Shown here in pieces: positions 1-6,504 of a DNA stretch of 17,342 nucleotides. A program made the translations under genes and the position numbers. This DNA is from Gammaproteobacteria bacterium (GTDB lineage: Bacteria > Pseudomonadota > Gammaproteobacteria > Pseudomonadales > Halomonadaceae). Positions within the stretch are counted from its first letter, which is position 1; each line of letters begins with the position of its first letter. The notes beneath the pieces are model-generated. The model worked only from the letters and a program-made list of their open reading frames with translations. It was not told the DNA's origin and did not search any database. The stretch spans positions 1 through 17,342 of the forward strand of contig JAMCZP010000264.1 of the NCBI GenBank assembly GCA_023485185.1, read 5' to 3'.

Positions 1-120
1 CGTGAAATCAAATACAAGTGGTTACCGCTGACAGCCTACAGTTCGTTCGACAAGCTCTGTGAAGCGGTCAAAAACGTATGTGATAATTACGGAAAAAGTA
101 ACTCGATAACTTTTGCATAA
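1..120 (+). CDS. IS630-type transposase, C-terminal fragment (cut by window edge)
   Basis: An open frame enters at base 1 and ends in TAA at 118-120, giving 39 residues. It has the look of the extreme C-terminus of an IS630-family DDE transposase: a KWLPL segment, a Tyr-x-Ser-Phe-x-x-Leu-Cys stretch, and an ending of the type Tyr-Gly-Lys then Ile-Thr-Phe-Ala. The catalytic DDE residues would lie upstream, outside the window, so intactness cannot be judged. The family call rests only on the tail and is moderate. It marks the left border of the aromatic-catabolism cluster as mobile-element territory. The sequence after the stop (CCAC-TTA-GTGG at 121-131 and an AT-rich run to about 155) may hold the element's right terminal repeat, but the left end is not visible for comparison. 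Confidence 0.6.
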   Translation, partial: REIKYKWLPLTAYSSFDKLCEAVKNVCDNYGKSNSITFA

Positions 121-200
121 CCACTTAGTGGGTGCTCTTTATTTAGGTAGCAATAATCTTTTGATTGGCTTAGCTTTTTCCTGAGTAGCTATCTTACTGA

Positions 201-225
201 TAAGCGAACTCATTGAGTTCGCTTA
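201..225. repeat. near-perfect palindrome / hairpin
   Basis: AAGCGAACT (202-210) pairs with AGTTCGCTT (216-224) around a CATTG loop, and outer T201/A225 also pair. There is no T-run directly after it on either strand, so termination is possible but not shown. It lies between the transposase remnant and the 3' end of the Rieske gene. Confidence 0.5.
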
Positions 226-228
226 TGA

Positions 229-255
229 TGAGGCCGGATTTTTTATTCGGCCTCA
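229..255. terminator. hairpin, possible bidirectional terminator
   Basis: TGAGGCCG (229-236) pairs perfectly with CGGCCTCA (248-255) across an 11-nt loop containing six T. It sits 3 bp after the palindrome at 201-225 and 62 bp past the stop of the minus-strand Rieske gene. It could end the hpd-Rieske transcript or protect it from transposase read-through. The T-run is inside the loop, not after the stem, so a classic intrinsic terminator is not proven. Confidence 0.4.
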
Positions 256-317
256 ACACTGTCATCAATTTTAATCCAGATATAATAAAATAATTTAGGG
301 CATGTTAGTTAATATGC

Positions 318-695
318 TTAGAGCATGCGGTGCCCGATACATACATTTCCTTCTCGGTCTTCAAACACCGCTATTGCTTCAAGGTTATCGAAAGCGCCTG
401 TTAAGCAACTTCCTGTTTTAATATTAAACGCTGCTCCATGGGCACTGCATAGCAAACGGCTTCTATCTGACGAAATGATACTTTCCGACCGGTAATTTAA
501 TGGTAAGTATTGGTGGGGGCAGGCATTAACGTAGCAATAAATGACACCATTTATGCGTGTTAAAATGATAGGGAAAGGTGTGTCGTTACTAATAACTTCT
601 ATGCAGTGTGCATTGCCTTCTTCTATAAGGTGAGAAGGGCAAACAATAGCCCCCTCTTGGGGGGCATTTACATAATTACGCCAAGCGTCTTGCAC
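318..695 (-). CDS. small Rieske [2Fe-2S] domain protein
   Basis: This is a 125-residue single-domain protein with both halves of a Rieske cluster site: Cys59-Pro-His61 and, 21 residues later, Cys83-Ser-Ala-His86 followed by Gly-Ala-Ala-Phe. This is the usual C-x-H ... C-x-x-H layout, with two Cys and two His ligating a [2Fe-2S] cluster. There is no signal peptide or membrane segment, so it should be cytoplasmic. It could be an electron-transfer ferredoxin or a redox sensor. The start is GTG, supported by AGGA six bases upstream. It begins 46 bp after the hpd stop on the same strand and is probably cotranscribed with hpd. Sample lines of the gene are about 35-42% G+C by hand count, clearly lower than the genes to the right, which suggests transfer or atypical origin. 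Its partner oxygenase is unknown; HPPD itself needs no ferredoxin. Confidence 0.85.
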   Translation of the reverse strand: MQDAWRNYVNAPQEGAIVCPSHLIEEGNAHCIEVISNDTPFPIILTRINGVIYCYVNACPHQYLPLNYRSESIISSDRSRLLCSAHGAAFNIKTGSCLTGAFDNLEAIAVFEDREGNVCIGHRML

Positions 696-741
696 AGTGT
701 TTCCTTTTCGTCAGCGCTAATTTTGTTATTTAGCGTTTTTG

Positions 742-1848
742 TTATTCTGCAGTACTTTGCAACACGCCTCGGTTAATTTGGTCCTCTTCGATGGATTCGA
801 AAAGTGCTTTAAAATTGCCCTCTCCAAACCCATCATCGCCTTTACGCTGGATAAACTCGAAGAAAATCGGGCCAATCACTGTTTTTGAGAAAATCTGTAG
901 CAAAATTCTGGTTTCGCCACCGCCCACGACACCTTCGCCATCAATCAAAATGCCGCGGTTACGAAGTTTATCGAGAGGCTCCTGGTGATCTTTTACTCGC
1001 TCAAGTGATTTTTCATAATAGATGCTCGGCGGGCCAGGCATGAATTCAAGCCCCGCGTCAGCGATTAAGTCAGTGCCGGTATAAATATCGTTGGTTGCAA
1101 TGGCGATATGCTGAATACCTTCTCCGTTATACTCGCGCAAGTACTCTTCAATTTGACTGTGATCGTCGGCACTTTCGTTAATCGGGATACGAATTTTACC
1201 ATCGGGAGAGGTTAATGCGCGGCTAGTAAGACCGGTGACTTTACCGGTGATATCGAAGTAGCGTATTTCGCGGAAGTCAAAGGTGTCGTGATAAAACTTA
1301 TACCACGTGTCCATATTGCCGCGAATAACGTTATGAGTGAGGTGATCAAGATAGTAAAAACCAAACCCATTAGGCTTAGGATCTTCCTCATCTAACCACT
1401 CAAAATCGCTTGAGTAGCAGCTGCCTTTTTCGCCGTACGTATCAATAAAGTAAAGCAGCGAACCGCCAATGCCAATAACGGCAGGTGCATCGATAGATTT
1501 ATTGCCAGTGAACTCTTCAGCCCCTAAATCAACGGCACGTTTTAGGGCATGCTGAGCATCAACAACACGCCAAGCCATTGCCGGTGCACAGGGGCCGTGC
1601 GCTTCAATAAACGCTGACGCATGTGAGTTAGGCTCGCTGTTAAGCAGGTAATTGATATCACCCTGGCGATAAACGGTGATTGATTTGTCACGATGCTTTG
1701 CAACGGGGACGAAGCCCATTTGCCGAAACAGGCTGTCTAACTTTTCCGGCTCAGGATGGGCAAATTCAACAAATTCAAAACCATCGGTGCCCGCTGGGTT
1801 TGCATCGCTTATGGTTACTTTTGGCGCGTCATGAGGAAAAGGGCCCAT
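742..1848 (-). CDS. hpd: 4-hydroxyphenylpyruvate dioxygenase
   Basis: Non-haem Fe(II) dioxygenase that converts 4-hydroxyphenylpyruvate to homogentisate in tyrosine catabolism. The protein has 368 residues from the chosen start, typical for bacterial HPPD. It shows two vicinal-oxygen-chelate halves. The C-terminal half carries the iron triad: His169 (in LDHLTHN), His247 (in GIQHIAI) and Glu331 (in FFEFIQRKG), with spacings matching those I know for Pseudomonas HPPD. GGGETRILLQIF is also family-typical. An in-frame ATG 36 bases upstream (1882-1884) exists. The ATG at 1846-1848 is preferred because AGGAG (1857-1861) lies 8 bases before it and the upstream codons run through repeated regulatory DNA. 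It is divergent from an Lrp-type regulator and followed by the Rieske gene. The leader holds a tandem operator-like repeat (1864-1905). Confidence 0.95.
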   Translation of the reverse strand: MGPFPHDAPKVTISDANPAGTDGFEFVEFAHPEPEKLDSLFRQMGFVPVAKHRDKSITVYRQGDINYLLNSEPNSHASAFIEAHGPCAPAMAWRVVDAQHALKRAVDLGAEEFTGNKSIDAPAVIGIGGSLLYFIDTYGEKGSCYSSDFEWLDEEDPKPNGFGFYYLDHLTHNVIRGNMDTWYKFYHDTFDFREIRYFDITGKVTGLTSRALTSPDGKIRIPINESADDHSQIEEYLREYNGEGIQHIAIATNDIYTGTDLIADAGLEFMPGPPSIYYEKSLERVKDHQEPLDKLRNRGILIDGEGVVGGGETRILLQIFSKTVIGPIFFEFIQRKGDDGFGEGNFKALFESIEEDQINRGVLQSTAE

Positions 1849-1856
1849 CGCTGTCT

Positions 1857-1861
1857 CTCCT
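1857..1861 (-). promoter_or_regulatory. Shine-Dalgarno that fixes the hpd start
   Basis: AGGAG on the minus strand, 8 bases before the ATG at 1846-1848. It supports the shorter 368-residue HPPD over the 380-residue reading frame. Confidence 0.8.
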
Positions 1862-1863
1862 AT

Positions 1864-1905
1864 TATTGTCTTATAAGTGAACAAGTATTGTCTTGTAAGT
1901 GAACA
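1864..1905. repeat. two tandem 20-nt direct repeats, 22-bp period, in the hpd leader
   Basis: The unit TATTGTCTTATAAGTGAACA (1864-1883) recurs at 1886-1905 with one change (TTATAAG to TTGTAAG), 19 of 20 identical. The 22-bp offset places both copies on the same face of the helix, as expected for paired operators. The core CTTATAAG is self-complementary. The copies lie between a possible hpd -10 (TATACT on the minus strand, 1911-1916) and the hpd Shine-Dalgarno, a position suited to repression of hpd. The likely binder is the divergent Lrp/AsnC protein, by inference. Confidence 0.75.
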
Positions 1906-1910
1906 GACTC

Positions 1911-1916
1911 AGTATA
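1911..1916 (-). promoter_or_regulatory. possible hpd -10 element
   Basis: TATACT on the minus strand, 63 bases before the hpd ATG. No good -35 is seen 16-18 bp upstream, so if this is the promoter it is weak or activator-dependent. The tandem repeats would then lie at about the start site and just downstream. Confidence 0.35.
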
Positions 1917-1928
1917 GGGAAGAGGCGG

Positions 1929-1943
1929 TGCAATTAGGTTGCA
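1929..1943. promoter_or_regulatory. 15-bp dyad, candidate Lrp/AsnC operator
   Basis: TGCAA (1929-1933), five bases, TTGCA (1939-1943). It overlaps a second arm, TTGC-N8-GCAA (1939-1954). It lies midway between the divergent hpd and Lrp genes, and 15-bp dyads are usual for Lrp/AsnC operators. A further TGCAATAGG copy occurs at 1983-1991, next to the regulator's Shine-Dalgarno. Confidence 0.4.
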
Positions 1944-1970
1944 AAATCACGCAAGATGCCGCCAAATAGC

Positions 1971-1985
1971 GCACAGCTTGTGTGC
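1971..1985. repeat. short inverted repeat before the Lrp gene
   Basis: GCACA-GCTTG-TGTGC ends 14 bases before the ATG at 2000 and just before the AGGAG at 1989-1993. It could be an autoregulatory operator or a leader hairpin; function not shown. Confidence 0.3.
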
Positions 1986-1999
1986 AATAGGAGTGTTTT

Positions 2000-2476
2000 A
2001 TGCACGGGATTTCTTTGGATCGATATGATCTTGCAATTTTATCGGTGTTACAAAAGAACTCGGCCCTCACCAACTCAGAGCTGGGAGAGCGCGTCAATCT
2101 GTCTCCCTCTCAATGCTCCCGGCGTAAAGCTCGGTTAGAAGCCGAAGGGGTGATTAAGGGATATTCGGCGCGGCTTGATGCCTCCAGCCTTGGGTTTGGC
2201 TTGCGTGCGATCACTCGCGTTAATCTCAAAGCGCATGGTGAAAGCATGGATGATGATTTTGTGACGCTACTGACGAAGCACGCCATGGTGCGTGAGGCCT
2301 ATTCTGTATCGGGGGATGCAGATTATGTGTTGCACGTCATCGCCAAGGATCTCACCGAGTTTTCAGACTTTATTCACCATCATTTATTACCTCATCCTAA
2401 TGTCACCCAGGTTCGTTCTGAAATCATACTGCGTAGTATGAAAGAAGAGCAGGGGCTGCCGGTGGGTGGTGGCTAG
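2000..2476 (+). CDS. Lrp/AsnC family regulator, probably of hpd
   Basis: A 158-residue protein with the standard Lrp/AsnC layout. An N-terminal helix-turn-helix lies at about residues 22-45 (LTNSELGERVNLSPSQCSRR), and a RAM ligand-binding domain at about 66-148 with the family signature SGDADYVLHV (104-113). Such proteins form dimers to octamers and respond to amino acids. AGGAG (1989-1993) sits six bases before the ATG. The gene is divergent from hpd across 151 bp rich in direct and inverted repeats, so local control of hpd and of itself is the natural reading. I recall an AsnC-type tyrosine-degradation regulator named HmgQ in comparative regulon work, but cannot confirm identity. phhR follows 83 bp downstream on the same strand and may share the transcript. 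Confidence 0.9.
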   Translation: MHGISLDRYDLAILSVLQKNSALTNSELGERVNLSPSQCSRRKARLEAEGVIKGYSARLDASSLGFGLRAITRVNLKAHGESMDDDFVTLLTKHAMVREAYSVSGDADYVLHVIAKDLTEFSDFIHHHLLPHPNVTQVRSEIILRSMKEEQGLPVGGG

Positions 2477-2559
2477 GCTGAGTCTGAAATCGCCGATTTT
2501 GCAGGTAACGTCTACCAGAGGCTCCTTAGGTAGCTACTTTTTTATGCCGTGAGGGATCT

Positions 2560-4122
2560 ATGCGTCTTAAATTTTACTGCCAGAATCGTATCGGCATTCT
2601 TCGCGATATAGTGGCCCAGTTTGCGGACTACCGGATTAATGTCGCGCGGGGCGAAGTCGGGGGCGAGCAGGGCAATACCATCTATTTGCATGTCCCGAAG
2701 TTGCTTAATGCCCAGCTGAGTACGCTTAAGCCGGTACTGGAAGCTATTCCAGGCGTGTTTGGCGTCAAACGCGCGAGCTTGATGCCCAGCGAGCGCCGTC
2801 ATTTGGAGTTAGATGCGTTGCTGTCCTCGCTTTCCGACCCTGTCATGTCGATAGATATGCAGGGGCGCATTGTAGCGGCCAACCGTATCGCCGTTCAGGT
2901 GTTGGGGGTGCGCGTTCAAGAAGTACCAGGGCTCTCGCTAGATCGTTACCTTGACGAAGTCGACCTTCCCGATGTGATTCGCCGCAACAACTCACGTATC
3001 AATGGGCTGCGAATCAAGCTGAAAGGCGACACTTATCTTGCCGATATTGCGCCACTGCACACTGAAGACACCAAGGTAGACTCATTAGCCGGGGCGGTGG
3101 TGACGTTGCATCGTGCCGACCGTATCGGGGCACGTATTTATCAGGTTCAGCGCCAGGAACTGCGTGGCTTTGAGGCCATCTTTCAGTCGAGTTCGCGATT
3201 GGCAGCCGTGATCAATGAGGCGCGGCGAATGGCGCCACTGGATGCCCCGCTGCTGATTGTAGGGGAAACAGGGACTGGAAAAGAACTGGTCGCCAGAGCC
3301 TGTCATTTGGCAAGCCCCCGCGGGCAAGCGCCGTTCGTGGTACTTAACTGTGCCGGGCTGCCTGAATCAATGGCCGAGACAGAGCTTTTCGGCTACGCAC
3401 CCGGTGCCTTCGAGGGCGCTCGGCCAGAAGGAAAGCTTGGCCTTCTGGAGCTTAACGAAGGTGGCACCATCTTTCTCGATGAAGTGGGTGAAATGAGCCC
3501 GCGGTTGCAGACGAAACTGTTGCGTTTCCTTCAGGATGGCGGCTTCCGGCGTGTGGGTAGTGACGAGGAAACCTTCCTGGATGTCCGGATAATCTGTACC
3601 ACACAACAGAACCTGCCGCAGCTGTGTAGTGAAGGGTTGTTTCGGCTGGATCTATATCATCGGCTTAATGTGCTGTTGCTACAGGTCCCACCCTTACGCG
3701 AATGTGTAGATGGCATCGAAGAGTTGGCAGCTTATGTGCTTGATCGTGCAGCGCGTCAGATAGGTTGCCCTTTGCCTGAACTTTCGCCTGCTGCGTTGGA
3801 AAAGATCACCCGCTACGACTGGCCGGGCAATGTGCGTCAGCTGGAAAATGTGTTGTTCCAGGCGGTGTCGCTATGTGAAGAGAAAGCTATTCAACCGGTG
3901 CATTTGCGCCTTCCTCACAGCGAGGAGTCTTCTGAACTGGAGGGTATTCCTTTAGAGGGAAGCTTGAGCGACATGCTAGGCGAGGTGGAAAGAAATATCT
4001 TGAGTACGCTGTATCAGCAGTACCCCTCCAGCCGCCAGCTAGGAAAGCGGTTGGGTGTATCCCACACAACCATCGCCAATAAACTCAAACGTTACGGTAT
4101 TGGTGCTCAAGACGGCACTTAA
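2560..4122 (+). CDS. phhR: TyrR-type aromatic amino acid regulator PhhR
   Basis: A 520-residue regulator with the TyrR/PhhR domain order. ACT domain at about 1-75, PAS domain at about 80-190, AAA+ domain at about 207-435 with Walker A GETGTGK (235-241) and Walker B FLDE (305-308), and a Fis-like helix-turn-helix at about 488-513 (RQLGKRLGVSHTTIANKLKR). The loop that is GAFTGA in true sigma-54 activators reads GAFEGA (282-287). Loss of the Thr fits TyrR and Pseudomonas PhhR, which work with sigma-70 RNA polymerase. It binds aromatic amino acids and TGTAAA-N6-TTTACA-type boxes, and two such sites lie in the next gap before the transporter. GAGGG ends four bases before the ATG. No clear terminator follows the stop. 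Confidence 0.93.
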   Translation: MRLKFYCQNRIGILRDIVAQFADYRINVARGEVGGEQGNTIYLHVPKLLNAQLSTLKPVLEAIPGVFGVKRASLMPSERRHLELDALLSSLSDPVMSIDMQGRIVAANRIAVQVLGVRVQEVPGLSLDRYLDEVDLPDVIRRNNSRINGLRIKLKGDTYLADIAPLHTEDTKVDSLAGAVVTLHRADRIGARIYQVQRQELRGFEAIFQSSSRLAAVINEARRMAPLDAPLLIVGETGTGKELVARACHLASPRGQAPFVVLNCAGLPESMAETELFGYAPGAFEGARPEGKLGLLELNEGGTIFLDEVGEMSPRLQTKLLRFLQDGGFRRVGSDEETFLDVRIICTTQQNLPQLCSEGLFRLDLYHRLNVLLLQVPPLRECVDGIEELAAYVLDRAARQIGCPLPELSPAALEKITRYDWPGNVRQLENVLFQAVSLCEEKAIQPVHLRLPHSEESSELEGIPLEGSLSDMLGEVERNILSTLYQQYPSSRQLGKRLGVSHTTIANKLKRYGIGAQDGT

Positions 4123-4184
4123 AACCGTACGTGAAACCTCTCTCAAGACAATTCTTAAAAAAACCTTACAGTAGGCGAATTAAC

Positions 4185-4202
4185 TGTCACGATTTGTTTA
4201 CA
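4185..4202. promoter_or_regulatory. weak TyrR/PhhR box overlapping the -35
   Basis: TGTCAC-N6-TTTACA, differing from TGTAAA-N6-TTTACA at two left-arm bases. It overlaps the proposed -35 (4194-4199), where binding would block RNA polymerase. It is 72 bp upstream of the stronger box, about seven helical turns. Confidence 0.5.
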
Positions 4203-4222
4203 GTTTGTCAGAAAAATATAAC
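4194..4222 (+). promoter_or_regulatory. sigma-70-like promoter for the SNF transporter
   Basis: -35 TTGTTT (4194-4199), a 17-bp spacer, and -10 TATAAC (4217-4222). The start would be near 4229, giving a leader of about 260 nt. A weaker alternative further down has a TACGAT-like -10 near 4312. Confidence 0.5.
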
Positions 4223-4256
4223 AGTAAGACCCCGCCCTTCGGTATCTTCTTTTGAG

Positions 4257-4274
4257 TGTAACGATTACTTTACA
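4257..4274. promoter_or_regulatory. strong TyrR/PhhR box
   Basis: TGTAAC-N6-TTTACA matches the TyrR box consensus TGTAAA-N6-TTTACA at 11 of 12 defined positions. It is about +29 to +46 relative to the promoter above, fitting cooperative repression with the weak box. It would lie upstream if the alternative downstream promoter is used, then fitting activation. The adjacent gene encodes a TyrR-type protein. Confidence 0.7.
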
Positions 4275-4332
4275 GCTGGGCGCCGATTCCACGGGTAACA
4301 TCTTCCCGAATACGATTTAACCCCATTCCTGC

Positions 4333-4352
4333 TCTATGGCTATCTCCATAGA
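4333..4352 (+). repeat. leader hairpin before the transporter
   Basis: TCTATGG (4333-4339), loop CTATCT, CCATAGA (4346-4352): a perfect 7-bp stem inside the predicted long 5' leader. The following T-rich stretch is broken, so attenuation is only a possibility. Apart from this hairpin, the promoter and the two boxes, I see no gene in the 366-bp gap 4123-4488. Confidence 0.35.
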
Positions 4353-4488
4353 CTCTTTATAGATTGCTCTTTATGGCTGGTTGACCGCAGCTGGTTGGTT
4401 TTTATAAGCAGCTAATCGCTCTTAAGTAGCTGTTCTAGCTGCTCATAATAAATAGCCTAAAAACAATACAAATTTATAAGGTTTCCCA

Positions 4489-5949
4489 ATGACAACGACA
4501 AATATGCCCCCCAAAACGCTGTGGCTGGGCCGCTGGGGGTTTGTGCTGGCAGCCACTGGCTCTGCAGTGGGCCTGGGTAATATCTGGAAGTTTCCTTATA
4601 TCACTGGCGAGTTCGGGGGTGGCGCTTTTGTGCTGGTCTATCTGGCCTGCATATTGGCAGTAGGTGTTCCTATCATGATGGCTGAAATAAGCTTTGGCCG
4701 CCGTGGCAGGGGCAGCCCGATTGATGCTATCCGCCGAGTAGTACACGAGTCGGGACGTGGCAGTTTATGGTCAATCTTCGGTTGGATGGCCATGCTGTGT
4801 GGTTTCATGATTCTGTCGTTCTACGTTGTCGTTGCTGGCTGGTCATTTTCCTATCTGTGGAAAATGCTTAGCGGCGGATTGGCGGGCAACAGCGTCGATG
4901 ATATGGCGGCAATTTTCGCCGCTAATAATGCGAACCCTTTCACGTTAGGCGCCTGGAGCACGCTAGTAACGGTGCTAACCATGTTAATCGTCGGTAAAGG
5001 CGTACAAGCAGGGATTGAAAGGAGTGTCAGTTGGATGATGCCGGGCATGGTGATCATGCTGGGCATACTGATTGGCTACGGTGCTTTCTCTGGTGGCTTT
5101 GCCGAAGCTTGGTCTTTTCTGTTCTCTTTCAATACCGACGGGTTAAGCAGTGAAGGGCTCTTAGCGGCACTGGGGCATGCTTTCTTTACCTTGTCGCTCG
5201 CGTCTGGTGCCATTCTTACCTATGGCTCTTATCTGCCAGAAGGGCACTCTATTGCGCGCACGACATTCAGTGTGGCTATTGCTGATACCGTTGTCGCGCT
5301 GATGGCTGGCTTGGCTATCTTCCCGATTATCTTCGCTAACGGAATGAATCCCGGCCAAGGGCCAGGATTGATCTTTATGAGCTTGCCCTTGGCCTTCCAA
5401 GCAATGCCGTTTGGTACGCTGTTTGGCGTCCTGTTCTTCGTGATGTTGTCGATGGCCGCGCTTACGTCGTCAATTTCGATGATCGAAGCGACCGTGGCTT
5501 GGCTCGTTGCAAGCAAAGGGATGACGCGTAAACGGGCATCCTGGGGTGTGGGCATCGTGCTGTGGTTGGTGAGCACCTTGGCTATGCTGTCGTTCAACAT
5601 GGGCGCGGATTGGACGGTAGCAGGCCGCACTTTCTTCGATTGGCTGGATTACCTGACCTCCCGTTGGATGATGCCGTTGGGCGGCTTAGGTATGGCACTG
5701 ATGGCTGGCTTCCTGCTGCGTACTGAGCTATTCAGGCAAGAACTAGGACTCTCCCACACCCAGCACATGCTGTGGCTGTTTATGGTGCGTTATGTCAGCC
5801 CGTTAGGCATCGTATTAATCTTCATCGATGCGCTGGGCCTCGCCACCCTCCAAGTAGGTACTCAGTGGCCGTGGCTGCTAGCGCTGCTGGTGGTTATTAC
5901 CGTAGTGGGAGAATTGGCTAGCCCACGACTGCATCATCAGGCCTCGTAA
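4489..5949 (+). CDS. sodium:neurotransmitter symporter family transporter, likely aromatic amino acid uptake
   Basis: A 486-residue inner-membrane protein of the SNF/NSS family (LeuT fold) with about 11-12 hydrophobic helices. The hallmark first helix is intact: GSAVGLGNIWKFP (24-36), followed by GGGAF (43-47) and a charged loop FGRRGRG. These residues form the unwound TM1 segment that binds the amino acid and sodium. Bacterial relatives carry tyrosine, tryptophan, leucine and other neutral amino acids. The preceding TyrR/PhhR boxes and the phhR neighbour point to tyrosine, phenylalanine or tryptophan; this is inference, not readable from the residues. TAAGG (4477-4481) lies seven bases before the ATG. 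The gene ends close to a strong hairpin. Confidence 0.9.
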   Translation: MTTTNMPPKTLWLGRWGFVLAATGSAVGLGNIWKFPYITGEFGGGAFVLVYLACILAVGVPIMMAEISFGRRGRGSPIDAIRRVVHESGRGSLWSIFGWMAMLCGFMILSFYVVVAGWSFSYLWKMLSGGLAGNSVDDMAAIFAANNANPFTLGAWSTLVTVLTMLIVGKGVQAGIERSVSWMMPGMVIMLGILIGYGAFSGGFAEAWSFLFSFNTDGLSSEGLLAALGHAFFTLSLASGAILTYGSYLPEGHSIARTTFSVAIADTVVALMAGLAIFPIIFANGMNPGQGPGLIFMSLPLAFQAMPFGTLFGVLFFVMLSMAALTSSISMIEATVAWLVASKGMTRKRASWGVGIVLWLVSTLAMLSFNMGADWTVAGRTFFDWLDYLTSRWMMPLGGLGMALMAGFLLRTELFRQELGLSHTQHMLWLFMVRYVSPLGIVLIFIDALGLATLQVGTQWPWLLALLVVITVVGELASPRLHHQAS

Positions 5950-5955
5950 GACATT

Positions 5956-5990
5956 AAAGCGCTCCCATCGATAGTCGATGGGAGCGCTTT
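5956..5990. terminator. bidirectional hairpin terminator
   Basis: A perfect 16-bp stem: AAAGCGCTCCCATCGA (5956-5971), loop TAG, complementary arm 5975-5990 ending in TTT. It lies between the convergent SNF transporter (stop at 5949) and the DUF6455-like gene (stop at 5994). The A/T stem ends give only short T-runs on both strands. Confidence 0.75.
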
Positions 5991-5993
5991 GCG

Positions 5994-6440
5994 TCAACGT
6001 GCCGCTAAGGCATCAAAGACGTTTGCGTTGGGGCATAGGTGACGGCACTCATCTAGCTCTGCATTTGCTCGCATTGCTTTCCAGCAATCGCTAACGGCGG
6101 CACAGGCGTTGCAAGTGTCACGCAGTGCACGATAGTCGGCATGATTCATCAGACCATTTCCATGAAGCTCACTTTCTTTAAGGCCTAAGCGCTGCACCAT
6201 GACAGGCATTAAGGTGTTGGCTGGTCTGAAATGAGCGGGCTGGCCTGCGGCTAGCTGCCTTGCCACTGCCTGCTCAAAGCTTGGCTCTAGCGGTCTTTCC
6301 AGATCATTGATAAGTGCATTATAGCTAGCCCCAGCTTCCTGCTTTATGTTGCGGGCTAACGTCGTGGTTGATGATGTATAGCAGCGCTCTGTGAGGCGTC
6401 TCCACCAAGAGGTGGTATCTGTGTGCTGGGCAGTATCCAT
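5994..6440 (-). CDS. DUF6455-like small cysteine-rich protein
   Basis: A 148-residue soluble protein with a conserved cysteine block in its last 40 residues: Cys110-x2-Cys113-x5-Cys119, then Cys132-x3-Cys136, ending CPNANVFDAL. This pattern (C-x2-C ... C ... FCPNA-like tail) is what I know from DUF6455 proteins. Function is unknown; a bound metal or iron-sulfur cluster is possible. The N-terminus (about 10-60) is basic and Ser/Thr-rich. The open frame continues to an ATG at 6561-6563, but the ATG at 6438-6440 is chosen because AGGGAG (6448-6453) lies seven bases before it. The longer version would also translate through a well-formed FNR-type promoter. It is convergent with the SNF transporter and downstream of the LuxR-type gene on the same strand, with its own promoter. 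Confidence 0.75.
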   Translation of the reverse strand: MDTAQHTDTTSWWRRLTERCYTSSTTTLARNIKQEAGASYNALINDLERPLEPSFEQAVARQLAAGQPAHFRPANTLMPVMVQRLGLKESELHGNGLMNHADYRALRDTCNACAAVSDCWKAMRANAELDECRHLCPNANVFDALAAR

Positions 6441-6476
6441 GGTCAATCTCCCTCGGCGGTTCTTGATGATGACATC

Positions 6477-6482
6477 AGTATC
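6477..6482 (-). promoter_or_regulatory. -10 element of FNR-type promoter
   Basis: GATACT on the minus strand, exactly 22 bp downstream of the FNR/ANR box at 6505-6518. That places the box centre at about -41.5, the class II position. The expected start is near 6470, a leader of about 30 nt. Confidence 0.55.
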
Positions 6483-6504
6483 AACCGACAAGAGGTAAAC
6501 GATC

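Noticed and set aside
1849..1884. N-terminal extension of HPPD by 12 residues from the ATG at 1882-1884
   Set aside because: The downstream ATG has AGGAG at good spacing, and the extension runs through the direct-repeat regulatory DNA.
2528..2543. GTAGCTAC followed by six T as a terminator between the Lrp and phhR genes
   Set aside because: The palindrome is only 8 bp with no loop, so it cannot form a stable hairpin.
5229..5630. 133-aa minus-strand open frame inside the SNF transporter gene
   Set aside because: Antisense to conserved membrane helices with no recognisable domain; a shadow frame.
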